Counted from the stretch's first letter, positions 16,867-24,738 are shown. The stretch is 32,124 bases of DNA from Pedobacter sp. (GCA_031179845.1 JAPSHM010000009.1:1-32124), one strand, 5' to 3'. Numbers and translations are program-made. The notes: a model not told the origin generated them from the letters alone.

Positions 16867-18570
16867 TTAGCTGGTTTCATCTTCTTTGACGAAACCGAAG
16901 GTTTTTTGAATAATTAATGAGATGGATACCACAAGAAAACAGCCTATAACATTCAGCCATAAATAAGCGATGATGTCAGCCTGTCCAACTGCAATGATGA
17001 TCGCCTCCGTAAGTAAGGCTGCAATAAACACCGCCTTTCCATTCACCTGTTTTACATAAAAAGCGACCAGGAAAACACCAAGTATGGTTCCATAGATGTA
17101 CGAACCTAATATATTCACTGCTTCTAGCAGATTGCCAATCTTACTGGCATACAAAGCCATTATAATACAGACAACACCCCAAAAAACTGTTGCAAGCCTT
17201 GAGGCCTGCAAATACTGATGATCTGTCGCATCCTTTTTGATCAGTCGTTTATAGATATCGATCACTGTAGTAGATGCCAAAGAGTTGAGCGCACTTGCTG
17301 TAGAGCCCATCGACGCTAAAAAAATGATTGCAATCAGTAGGCCAATCAGTCCTGTAGGGAGGTACTGTGTAACGAAGCTTAAAAAAATGTAGTTGTTGTC
17401 CTTAGTATTGGCTTCCTTATCATTTATCTGCATCAAATCTGTCACCCGCTTTCGAATTGACTTTTCTTTTTCGTCAGCAAGCTGAAGGGCTACCCGCTGT
17501 TGATCAATTAGCTTTTGATCATCCGCATCCAGAGCAGCATTCAGCTTATGTAAATCATCCTGCTTCTGATCAAATGCCTCATTGTAATCCAACTTAATTT
17601 TTTGTAACTGAGGCGCATATTCGCTGTTTTCCAGTTTTTTCAGTTCGAAACTGTTAAAAAATATTGGCGGACGGTTGTACTGATAAAAAGCAAAAACGAG
17701 TACGCCAATAAGCAAGATCAGGAACTGCATAGGTATTTTTACCAAACCATTCATCAACAAACCCAAGCGACTCTGACTAACGGAAGCACCCGACAGATAC
17801 CGCCCTACCTGGCTTTGGTCTGTACCAAAATAAGACAACTGTAAAAAGAATCCGCCGATTAAACCTGTCCAAACAGTGTACTGATTGCTGAGATCAAACT
17901 TAAAGTCTATCGCATTCGTTCTACCCATTTTTCCCGCAATACTAATGGCCCTGCCAAAACTAACATCACCCGGCAGCAGGTGAACCACCATTATTCCAGC
18001 AGCAAATAATCCACAGAAAATGATGCTCATTTGAAGCACCTGCGTATAGGACACAGCCTTAGTTCCACCGTATACTGTATAAAATATAACCAAGCTTCCG
18101 ATGAAAAGTGTAGTATAAGTAGTATTGATGTTGAGGATTGTGGATAAAATAATGGAAGGAGCGTAAATAGTTATGCCGGTCGACAGCCCTCGTTGAATCA
18201 AAAATAGGAAAGCAGTTAATGCCCTTGTATTCAAGTCAAACCGTTGCTCAAGATATTCATATGCAGTATAAACTTTCAACCGATGGAATATGGGAACAAA
18301 AGTTATACACAGCACGATCATGGCCAATGGCAGTCCAAAATAAAATTGCACAAAACTCATTCCTGAGGAGTAAGCCAAACCCGGCGCAGATAGAAAGGTT
18401 ATGGCACTAGCCTGTGTTGCCATTACCGAAAGGCATACATGGTACCAAGGCAGTGATTGATTTCCCAGCAAATAACCTTCGATATTTTGGGTACCCCGGC
18501 TTTTATAAACTCCGTAGACCACAATTACAATGAGGGTGACAACTAATACTGTCCAGTCTATATTACTCAT
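16867..18570 (-). CDS. Sodium:solute symporter (SSS family)
   Basis: From the ATG at 18570 the product is 567 residues with about 13 membrane spans. SSS landmarks are the IEGYLLGNQSLPWY lead into span 2, the TQASAITFLSAPG helix break and the GGTKAVSYTQVLQ segment. These carriers take up sugars, acids or nucleosides with sodium. Between two spans (residues about 300-394) lies a charged, helical insertion rich in Lys, Asp, Gln and Leu, not part of the standard SSS core. The frame is open to a TTG at 18621, but the ATG overlaps the stop of the upstream 47-codon gene in an ATGA arrangement, which fixes the start. The substrate is unknown; co-transcription with a deacetylase suggests an amino-sugar derivative, which is inference. 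Confidence 0.9.
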   Translation of the reverse strand: MSNIDWTVLVVTLIVIVVYGVYKSRGTQNIEGYLLGNQSLPWYHVCLSVMATQASAITFLSAPGLAYSSGMSFVQFYFGLPLAMIVLCITFVPIFHRLKVYTAYEYLEQRFDLNTRALTAFLFLIQRGLSTGITIYAPSIILSTILNINTTYTTLFIGSLVIFYTVYGGTKAVSYTQVLQMSIIFCGLFAAGIMVVHLLPGDVSFGRAISIAGKMGRTNAIDFKFDLSNQYTVWTGLIGGFFLQLSYFGTDQSQVGRYLSGASVSQSRLGLLMNGLVKIPMQFLILLIGVLVFAFYQYNRPPIFFNSFELKKLENSEYAPQLQKIKLDYNEAFDQKQDDLHKLNAALDADDQKLIDQQRVALQLADEKEKSIRKRVTDLMQINDKEANTKDNNYIFLSFVTQYLPTGLIGLLIAIIFLASMGSTASALNSLASTTVIDIYKRLIKKDATDHQYLQASRLATVFWGVVCIIMALYASKIGNLLEAVNILGSYIYGTILGVFLVAFYVKQVNGKAVFIAALLTEAIIIAVGQADIIAYLWLNVIGCFLVVSISLIIQKTFGFVKEDETS

Positions 18571-18710
18571 TGGAAATACCTGGTAAAAGCGTAGAAAACT
18601 AAGATTAGCAAAACCAGCCAACCAATGAGAAGGCGGTAGAACTGTTGCCAGGTTTTGACAAAGGGAGGAAGATCCTGTCCGTCATCTTTCAATTGCTTAC
18701 GCTCGATCAT
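18567..18710 (-). CDS. 47-residue single-span membrane protein coupled to the symporter
   Basis: I found this by reading the gap between the deacetylase and symporter genes. ATG at 18710, 47 codons, TGA at 18569-18567. The product has a charged N-terminal segment (MIERKQLKDDGQDLPPF), an aromatic region (TWQQFYRLL) and one strong membrane span at about residues 28-42 (GWLVLLILVFYAF) ending in RYFQ. The stop overlaps the symporter ATG in an ATGA junction, and the start lies 11 bases after the deacetylase stop, so the three are probably one translationally coupled unit. A small accessory subunit of the symporter is the simplest reading. I recognise no named family. Confidence 0.75.
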   Translation of the reverse strand: MIERKQLKDDGQDLPPFVKTWQQFYRLLIGWLVLLILVFYAFTRYFQ

Positions 18711-18721
18711 CTGGTTACAGT

Positions 18722-21157
18722 TTATTTCTTATGAGACAGCATATTCACAAACAAACGGTATGCACCCGGCACACCAGCAGGCAACTGCCTGAAAAAAGAA
18801 ATCCCCGTATAGATATACCGACCTTTACCATAATCCGCTACAATCAGTGATCCCGTTTTTGGACTCTCGCCCGTATCATTGATACTCAAGATTTGTTTAT
18901 ATCGCTGATCTGGATCGGTCACAAAATACAAACCACGTTCCTGTATCCAACCTTCGAAATCTTTCGCAGTAATTTTATTCGGAAAATTTAAAACCGGATT
19001 TTCAGGTTCGAGGATTCTAACTTTCGAATCTTCTTCAGTAACCCTGTCGCGCGACAACCTGAATGGGTAAGGACCCAATTTATCGGTCTTCAACGGTGAG
19101 TTTACATTGTATTGAACTAATAATGTCCCACCATTTTCCACATAGCGCATCAAAACTGGTTGCATGCTTTTGATCTGATCATTCACATTATACAACCTGA
19201 TTCCCGTGACGATGGCGTCAAAAGCCGACAAGTCTGCGCTCACTACCTGGCGCTCCGTCAAGTTTACCACTTCATAGCCGATCTGCTTCAATGATTCCGG
19301 CACCAGATCTCCTGCACCAGTAATATAGCCAATTCGTTTACCCGCAAATTTCAGATCAATCTTATCAAGCCTGGCTTTTGCAATCGGGAAAAGTGTTTGC
19401 ACCGGAATGTGTTCGTAACTAATTACACGCAAGCCTTTGTTATGCACTTTCCCATCAACTGCTATTTCGAGTTGCAGATCACCGCCTGTTGTACTTCCAG
19501 AAGGTGTAACCGTAAATAAATAGGATTGCTCATCTCCTTTCTTAGCCAGTTTGAAGTCCACTTCTTTAGGAATGACGCTCCAACCTAGCGGCACTTTAGG
19601 CGTTAACACTCCTACTGCGTTGTCTTTGAAACTTTTCAATTGAACGGCTATATTTTTAGGTTCATTGCCATTGAAGATAAACGCCTTTTCCGAAAGAGTT
19701 GCAGTAACCGGTGGTGCGATCACTAAAGGTTGATAAATTTCCCCTCTCACCTGATCCGTATATTTAAATACCACTGCCCGTTTCTTTTCGATCACCTGGT
19801 CGCCAATTGTAATCTTAAATACAGCCAACAGACCCGGCTTATTTTCAGGCAGACCAATATTTGAAAGCGAATCGACTACAAAACTTCCCAGCAAATGCGG
19901 TTTTTCAAGCCAGTATGGTTGCGTTATATCGGAATTTGCCGTGGAAATCTCCTTTTCCTGGGATACAAGCTCATTTGGCGACAAAATAAACGAAGCTCCA
20001 CTGTTCAATTCTTCCAGTTTTACCGTTAAGGGATAATCAGATTTTACTCTTGCAATGCCCTGAACCTTTAGAGTAACGGCCTGGTTTAATGTATAGGATG
20101 AGTTTAAAGCCGTGCTTTCAAACCAAATACCCATACAAGCAAGGATCAAATCGTCCAGAAGTCCATGTTTAAACGGCTTCCCATCTACCAACCGCTTCAA
20201 CTGCAATAACTTGGTTACTGATGCAGAAGGATCTGCTGCATTATATTCCGTATTGATTTTAGACAGTAAATCCATAGCAGCTTTGCTGTCAGGCGTTCTT
20301 TTCAAGGAAAAGTCAATACCTTCAAATAGATCGACAGCGGCATATTCGCCTGCTACGGGCTTAAAGAATTCGATCGATGTGCCACGTTGCCTTGCTGAGC
20401 CGAAACCCTGACTTCGATGATTGGATCTGCTTTCCGCTGCGATTTCGCCATAGCTCTTACCTAAAAGAGGATTGTATAGCCCAACGTCAATTTTCAACTG
20501 GTCATTAGCGGTGGTATTGTTCCCCCCAAAATTGAAGGTATTCCAAACCAGCCTCTTAGCTTGCCAAGGTTTTACAAAAATCAATTGTTCTGGAAACTGC
20601 TTTGGATCAGCAGCTGCCGCAAACGCTTCATGCGCGAGAATTGCGGAACCTGAATGGTGACCGTGGCCAGCACGTGCATCCTCGGGAAACCGGGTAATGA
20701 TTACGTCTGGCTGAAATTTACGAATCACCCAAACCACATCAGAAAGTATTTTTGCCTTGTTCCAGATTTTGAAGCTTTCTTCAGGGTTTTTAGAAAATCC
20801 AAAATCGTTTGCTCTGGTGAAGAACTGTTCGGCACCATCTGTTCCACGCGCAGCGAGCAATTCCTGTGTACGGATCAGCCCGAGTAATTCCGCCTGTTCA
20901 TTGCCAATCAGGTTTTGTCCACCATCTCCCCTTGTTAAAGATAAATAACCAGTTCTAACTTTCTTCTCCTTGGCCAGGTAAGCAAGCAGCCGGGTATTTT
21001 CATCATCGGGATGTGCCGCGATGTAGAGAACACTACCAGATACATTTAACGCTTCCAAGCCTTGTTTAATCTCCGCAGCATTGAGCTGTGGCATATTTTG
21101 TGCATTGGTAGCAAATGCGATACTGGCAAATAAGAGCAGAAAAGATAGAAACTTCAT
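18722..21157 (-). CDS. PIG-L family deacetylase, exported, multidomain
   Basis: The 811-residue protein has a signal peptide (about 1-19, ending TNAQ). The PIG-L domain follows with its zinc motif AHPDDE (H48-E53 region) and the second histidine cluster GHGHHSGSAILAHEAF near 163-178. PIG-L enzymes remove acetyl groups from N-acetyl sugars or related thiol-sugar conjugates; exported forms like this one are not the cytoplasmic BshB/MshB enzymes. A middle beta-sandwich resembling NEW3 domains (GWSVIPKEVDF, around 520) and a C-terminal Rossmann/amidotransferase-like domain (IGYITGAGDLVPESL to the end, about 605-800) complete it. It leads a unit with the 47-residue protein and the symporter, suggesting that its product is taken up by that carrier. 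Confidence 0.85.
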   Translation of the reverse strand: MKFLSFLLLFASIAFATNAQNMPQLNAAEIKQGLEALNVSGSVLYIAAHPDDENTRLLAYLAKEKKVRTGYLSLTRGDGGQNLIGNEQAELLGLIRTQELLAARGTDGAEQFFTRANDFGFSKNPEESFKIWNKAKILSDVVWVIRKFQPDVIITRFPEDARAGHGHHSGSAILAHEAFAAAADPKQFPEQLIFVKPWQAKRLVWNTFNFGGNNTTANDQLKIDVGLYNPLLGKSYGEIAAESRSNHRSQGFGSARQRGTSIEFFKPVAGEYAAVDLFEGIDFSLKRTPDSKAAMDLLSKINTEYNAADPSASVTKLLQLKRLVDGKPFKHGLLDDLILACMGIWFESTALNSSYTLNQAVTLKVQGIARVKSDYPLTVKLEELNSGASFILSPNELVSQEKEISTANSDITQPYWLEKPHLLGSFVVDSLSNIGLPENKPGLLAVFKITIGDQVIEKKRAVVFKYTDQVRGEIYQPLVIAPPVTATLSEKAFIFNGNEPKNIAVQLKSFKDNAVGVLTPKVPLGWSVIPKEVDFKLAKKGDEQSYLFTVTPSGSTTGGDLQLEIAVDGKVHNKGLRVISYEHIPVQTLFPIAKARLDKIDLKFAGKRIGYITGAGDLVPESLKQIGYEVVNLTERQVVSADLSAFDAIVTGIRLYNVNDQIKSMQPVLMRYVENGGTLLVQYNVNSPLKTDKLGPYPFRLSRDRVTEEDSKVRILEPENPVLNFPNKITAKDFEGWIQERGLYFVTDPDQRYKQILSINDTGESPKTGSLIVADYGKGRYIYTGISFFRQLPAGVPGAYRLFVNMLSHKK

Positions 21158-21177
21158 ATACAGGTTTTAAATGATCA

Positions 21178-21207
21178 TGGCTGTGCAAAGTTCAACCTGC
21201 ACAGCCA
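21178..21207 (-). repeat. 10-bp perfect hairpin ahead of the deacetylase gene
   Basis: TGGCTGTGCA (21178-21187) and TGCACAGCCA (21198-21207) are exact reverse complements with a 10-base loop, ending 20 bases before the deacetylase ATG. Without a T-run it is not a standard terminator. It would sit in the 5' leader if transcription starts at the -7 element near 21280. Confidence 0.6.
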
Positions 21208-21219
21208 GAATGGTTCGAA

Positions 21220-21239
21220 ATTAATGAAAAATCATTAAT
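21220..21239 (-). repeat. 8-bp AT-rich inverted repeat in the same leader
   Basis: ATTAATGA (21220-21227) and TCATTAAT (21232-21239) are exact reverse complements with a 4-base A loop. It could be a weak hairpin or an operator for a dimeric regulator. Confidence 0.5.
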
Positions 21240-21278
21240 CTATGATTTGATCACCAATTAAATTCCGTAACAATACTG

Positions 21279-21286
21279 CAAAAGTA
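21279..21286 (-). promoter_or_regulatory. Putative -7 element of the deacetylase-symporter unit
   Basis: The minus strand reads TACTTTTG, a full match to TAnnTTTG, about 120 bases ahead of the deacetylase ATG. No TTG lies at the expected -33 spacing. It would give a leader containing both inverted repeats. Confidence 0.35.
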
Positions 21287-21295
21287 CTACAGAAT

Positions 21296-21898
21296 TTATA
21301 GGAGAATTTTACTGCTCACTTCTTTGTCAATCGTAATAAAGCCGGGATATTTAACCAGCGTACCACCTACTCTAATGCTCGGCCGGATTTTAAGCGTAAG
21401 AATTCCCTTTTTTTCTGGCCCACCATTTTTGCCACTTTTCAGGAAATCACTGATCTCGCCCATTACCTTACTATTCGAAATAAAAGGATACACGTTTACT
21501 TCCATGTCAACTGGAACTACGGAGGATTGCCCGGCCGCAATATTCATCGCCTGATTGACGAAACCAGTAGCCAATTCCTGCCTGTTTATCAGGATTTTGT
21601 ATTCAAATTCATTGATTGCAGCTTCATCTCCGGTCGGGTTCTTGACTTCCAGATTAATGCGTGCCCGTAAAGGAACATCCTTTCTTAGGAGTCCAAGTGC
21701 TAAGCCAGGTAAACTCGCCAAATTAATATCCTGGTTGCTGATCATCTTTTTTACATCTGCACCGCCTAAAGTAATTTGATCTGCCGAGGTGATTCTGTAA
21801 GTACACTTTTCAAGCGCCTTGATCTGTCGGGTTTGCTTGCTGATGCCACAGCTTGCTATAACGATAGCCATAAGGCCCATCAACATTAATCTCTTCAT
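21296..21898 (-). CDS. LEA14-like lipoprotein
   Basis: The 200-residue protein starts with a lipoprotein signal peptide ending IASC (about C17). The body resembles the LEA type 2/water-stress beta-sandwich domain: VPLRARINLEVKNPTGDEAAI, followed by YKILINRQELATGF, matching the family pattern of a conserved NPxG turn and alternating strands. Bacterial members are single-domain envelope proteins with no proven biochemical role. It is 38 bases downstream of the DoxX gene on the same strand, so probably belongs to the TetR-DoxX transcript. Confidence 0.7.
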   Translation of the reverse strand: MKRLMLMGLMAIVIASCGISKQTRQIKALEKCTYRITSADQITLGGADVKKMISNQDINLASLPGLALGLLRKDVPLRARINLEVKNPTGDEAAINEFEYKILINRQELATGFVNQAMNIAAGQSSVVPVDMEVNVYPFISNSKVMGEISDFLKSGKNGGPEKKGILTLKIRPSIRVGGTLVKYPGFITIDKEVSSKILL

Positions 21899-21936
21899 AA
21901 CTGCTATAACGGTATCAGTGGGTAAATAATATAAGT

Positions 21937-22368
21937 TTAATGATTGCGACTGTGTAATCTTTTGCTAATGATATGGTCAATACTGTATTTTCCGGGTCCA
22001 ACCACTAATAGAAAAACATATACCAGCAAGTAATGCAATCCGATTTCCTGTTTGCCAAAACCGTCCGCGGCATGTACTATAAATACAGCTACCAGCATGG
22101 TGATGATCAAAGGTACCGTTGCCAACCTTGTACAAAAACCAAGCAACAGAAAGATTGAACAGAAGAATTCTGCAAAGACAGCAAGATACAAAGAAGCCGC
22201 TTGACCTACGCCAATCGGGTCACCAAATTGAATTTCACCTCCTGCTGTGAGCCAACCTAGCTTTTGATAACCATGAACGATCATAAAAGAGGCAATACCT
22301 ATTCGCAGAATAAGGAGCATGAAATGTAGGGATTCATTGTTGAAATTGGTGTTGAATAATCTTTTCAT
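21937..22368 (-). CDS. DoxX-family membrane protein
   Basis: The 143-residue protein has four membrane spans, with the DoxX landmarks LRIGIASFMIVHGYQKL in span 1, AEFFCSIFLLLGFCTRLA in span 2-3 and HYLLVYVFLLVVGPGKYSID at the end. DoxX/DoxD-like proteins occur in redox and stress contexts, but this subfamily has no defined reaction. It follows the TetR gene by 52 bases, and the arrangement suggests that the TetR protein controls it. Confidence 0.88.
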   Translation of the reverse strand: MKRLFNTNFNNESLHFMLLILRIGIASFMIVHGYQKLGWLTAGGEIQFGDPIGVGQAASLYLAVFAEFFCSIFLLLGFCTRLATVPLIITMLVAVFIVHAADGFGKQEIGLHYLLVYVFLLVVGPGKYSIDHIISKRLHSRNH

Positions 22369-22420
22369 AAGAGTTTTTAAGTGTGTATTTAGATATTATG
22401 GTATAAAAGGTTTTTTCAAG

Positions 22421-23035
22421 TTAAAACATTAGTGATTTAATAAAGCCTGCTATTGCGTCCTGAAGAATCATACGGTTTTGGTCGGTAGGTCTCACATCAT
22501 TTCTAATCATTTGGATAGACACAAGACCATGAAGAACAGAAACATAAGTATGGTATTTAAGGTATACATCAGCATCTTTATTAGCACTTTTATTGATGGC
22601 TTCCTCTATAGTCGAAATTATTACTGCCGTCATATTTTTCAATTCAGCAATTTGGTTTATTTGCTCACAGGCGGGGATGCCAAGACCAAACATCAGCTGA
22701 TAGTATTCCTTGTGCTCAAAGGCAAAGTCCCAATAAGCATGTGCAATTGCTTCAAGTTGGACGGCGGGTTCCCTGTGTTTTTCTTTAACCAGTTGGAGTG
22801 AATCCGCTAGTTTTTGAAAACCTTCTTTGGTGAATTCAAGTAAAATTGCTTCCTTGTTCTCGAAATGGTTATAAATTACGGGGATACTATATTCAATGGC
22901 ATCGGCTATTTTACGAATCGAAAGCGATTGCCAGCCGTCAGTAATTACCAGCATCCAGGCGGCTTCCAGTATGCTGGTCCTAAACTCTTCCTTTTGTCTG
23001 ATCTTTCGTTCTGCAATCCCCATATTGGTATACAT
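22421..23035 (-). CDS. TetR/AcrR-family regulator
   Basis: The 204-residue protein has an N-terminal TetR helix-turn-helix (about 38-60: LSIRKIADAIEYSIPVIYNHF, then NKEAIL) and a helical ligand-binding domain with the pattern AYWDFAFEHKEYYQLMFG of the WHG-type C-domain. The ATG at 23035 has an in-frame alternative at 23023, just before GIAERKIR, and either is possible. A palindrome directly over the predicted transcription start (23039-23053) points to autorepression. Co-oriented DoxX and LEA-like genes follow and are probably in its regulon. The ligand is unknown. Confidence 0.92.
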   Translation of the reverse strand: MYTNMGIAERKIRQKEEFRTSILEAAWMLVITDGWQSLSIRKIADAIEYSIPVIYNHFENKEAILLEFTKEGFQKLADSLQLVKEKHREPAVQLEAIAHAYWDFAFEHKEYYQLMFGLGIPACEQINQIAELKNMTAVIISTIEEAINKSANKDADVYLKYHTYVSVLHGLVSIQMIRNDVRPTDQNRMILQDAIAGFIKSLMF

Positions 23036-23038
23036 TTA

Positions 23039-23053
23039 GTTAACGGTGTTAAC
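23039..23053. promoter_or_regulatory. Putative TetR operator (GTTAACGGTGTTAAC)
   Basis: Two copies of GTTAAC, each itself a palindrome, are separated by 3 bases, giving a 15-base two-fold symmetric site. It abuts the -7 element at 23060-23053 and covers the expected transcription start of the TetR gene, 4 bases beyond its start codon. Both position and symmetry suit autorepression. Confidence 0.6.
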
Positions 23054-23060
23054 AAATATA
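23053..23060 (-). promoter_or_regulatory. Putative -7 element of the TetR gene
   Basis: The minus strand reads TATATTTG, a full match to TAnnTTTG, 17 bases from the TetR ATG. No clear -33 element. Confidence 0.45.
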
Positions 23061-23119
23061 ATGGGTTAATTTACGCTACGAAATTCTATTTGTCTTTCTG
23101 ACTTAAATACAACAAACAA

Positions 23120-23722
23120 TTATTTAATCAACAGAAAAGTCAGATTGATCCGGGTAGATGTAGGAACAACGGTTTTTGGAAGTCTATGTTCCCATAGATG
23201 TTGCGTTTCGGCCTTCATGACCAACAAACTGCCGTGATTAAGTTCGATTGAAATGATTGGCATTTTATCCACGAAATGTCTGAATTGAAATATTCTGGAG
23301 GCACCAAAGCTTACTGAGGCTATAAACGGGTATTGACCAAGACTTCTACTATTGTCCCGGTGCCAGCCAACATAATCAGCGCCATTGCGATAATTATTTA
23401 GCATGCAGCTGTTAAATTTCACATCAAATTTGCTTTCTATGACCTCCTTGAGTTGCTGCAGCTCAGCTGTCCAGGCCGATGCCTGCATGGATACTCCAAG
23501 ATAGGTATACTTTATGCCTTCGTCGCCATAAAAAGCTGTAAAACGCGGCAGCATCACTTGTTTTCCGAACACTTTCACAGGTTCCTGCTTCCAGGCAATC
23601 TGGGTATTCAGGTAATTAAAATATTGATCACTTACTTCCTTTTCAAAAAATCCCGGGTAGAAAAAGGCTTCTCCGGGGATTGGCAAAAGATTTAGATGAT
23701 CCAAATACAGCGATTTGTCCAT
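23120..23722 (-). CDS. alkB: AlkB-type 2-oxoglutarate/Fe(II) dioxygenase
   Basis: The 200-residue protein matches the AlkB family, which removes alkyl lesions from nucleic acid bases by oxidation. Iron ligands are visible as H121-x-D123 (GWHRDN) and H179 (LWEHRLP). PRFTAFYGD (59-67) matches the nucleotide lid, NNYRNGADYVGWHRD the core, and R191 (RINLTF) the 2-oxoglutarate ligand. The family motif RxNxTxR is completed by leucine at 197 rather than arginine; codons 23132-23152 confirm it. It follows the sigma factor gene by 13 bases, so it is probably co-transcribed with it, suggesting a damage or stress regulon. Length is typical of ALKBH2-like bacterial members. Confidence 0.92.
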   Translation of the reverse strand: MDKSLYLDHLNLLPIPGEAFFYPGFFEKEVSDQYFNYLNTQIAWKQEPVKVFGKQVMLPRFTAFYGDEGIKYTYLGVSMQASAWTAELQQLKEVIESKFDVKFNSCMLNNYRNGADYVGWHRDNSRSLGQYPFIASVSFGASRIFQFRHFVDKMPIISIELNHGSLLVMKAETQHLWEHRLPKTVVPTSTRINLTFLLIK

Positions 23723-23735
23723 GAAGGTAAATATA

Positions 23736-24596
23736 CTAGATATATTCCATCATATAAGCTTTAGGCTCTTCTGCACGAAGTGTTTTTAATGCTTTATCCT
23801 TAATTTGCCTCACACGTTCCTTGCCAAGCTTCATTTTATAACCAATTTCATCTAAGCCAATCGCAGGATGGCCACCGAGGCCGTAAAACATCGAAAGAAT
23901 TAGTTTTTCACGCTCAGGTAACCGTTTCATCAACCGCTTGATATCAATCATTACAGAAGTTTTCAGTACAGAGGTGTCTGTTTTTTCAACGCTGGTATCT
24001 TCAATAGTTTCCACCAGAGTGAATCCGGATTCCTCAGCGATCACGGCATCCAACGAAGTGGTCATGGGTGCATGGTACAGATAATCTGCCACTTTTTCTT
24101 CCGGCAATTCGATATAATCGCAAACTTCCTCTAAACTTGGTTGTCTTTCCAAATGCTGTTCAAGTTCGATCATTGCCCTATTCACCTTCATAATTCCACC
24201 TATTTGATTTGCGGGCAAACGAACCATTCTTTTTTGCTCTGCAATGGCGACCATGATACTTTGCCGAATCCACCAAACGGCAAACGAAATGAACTTGAAA
24301 CCTTTGGTTTCATCAAAACGCTGTGCAGCTTTAATTAGCCCAATATTTCCTTCGGCAATTAGATCCGACAGACGGATGCCTTGATTTTGATATTTTTTGG
24401 CTACGGATACAACAAATCGTAGATTGGCCTTTACCAACCTGTCTAAAGCAGATTGGTCGCCTTTTCTAATTTTCTGAGCCAGGACGATCTCTTCTTCAAT
24501 GGAAAGCAGGTCAATTCTTGCAATATCGTAAAGGTATTTCTCTATTGAGTCCGAATCCCGGTTGGTAATGGACTGCTCTATCTTTAATTGTCTCAT
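23736..24596 (-). CDS. RpoD-type sigma factor, probably group 2
   Basis: From the ATG at 24596 the product is 286 residues beginning MRQLKIEQSITNR, exactly as Bacteroidota sigma-70 proteins start. It has region 1.2, region 2 (NLRFVVSVAKKYQ, then GFKFISFAVWWIRQSI), region 3 and a region 4 helix-turn-helix (LDEIGYKMKLGKERVRQIKDKAL). Compared from memory with the primary factor, it has KMKLGKERV in place of FNLTRERV, and ends EEPKAYMMEYI, lacking the usual SRSKLLKSYLG-like tail. It is therefore likely an alternative, primary-like factor. The frame is open to a TTG at 24605, which I reject as start. alkB follows 13 bases on. Confidence 0.88.
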   Translation of the reverse strand: MRQLKIEQSITNRDSDSIEKYLYDIARIDLLSIEEEIVLAQKIRKGDQSALDRLVKANLRFVVSVAKKYQNQGIRLSDLIAEGNIGLIKAAQRFDETKGFKFISFAVWWIRQSIMVAIAEQKRMVRLPANQIGGIMKVNRAMIELEQHLERQPSLEEVCDYIELPEEKVADYLYHAPMTTSLDAVIAEESGFTLVETIEDTSVEKTDTSVLKTSVMIDIKRLMKRLPEREKLILSMFYGLGGHPAIGLDEIGYKMKLGKERVRQIKDKALKTLRAEEPKAYMMEYI

Positions 24597-24686
24597 CTCT
24601 GGCAAGATCAGAAGAAATGCAATTTAGATCAATGGACGGTTTAAAATTCCGATTATTTTCTGGAAAATATTAAAAAAAATTGCGAC

Positions 24687-24709
24687 TTTTACGGAATTTA
24701 CTCGTAAAA
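24687..24709. promoter_or_regulatory. Inverted repeat in the sigma/Lrp intergenic region
   Basis: TTTTACG (24687-24693) and CGTAAAA (24703-24709) are exact reverse complements with 9 bases between. It lies about midway between the divergent sigma and Lrp genes, so it could be an operator for either. Confidence 0.4.
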
Positions 24710-24738
24710 CGTTCATTTTTTTATCAATTTTTAATTTC

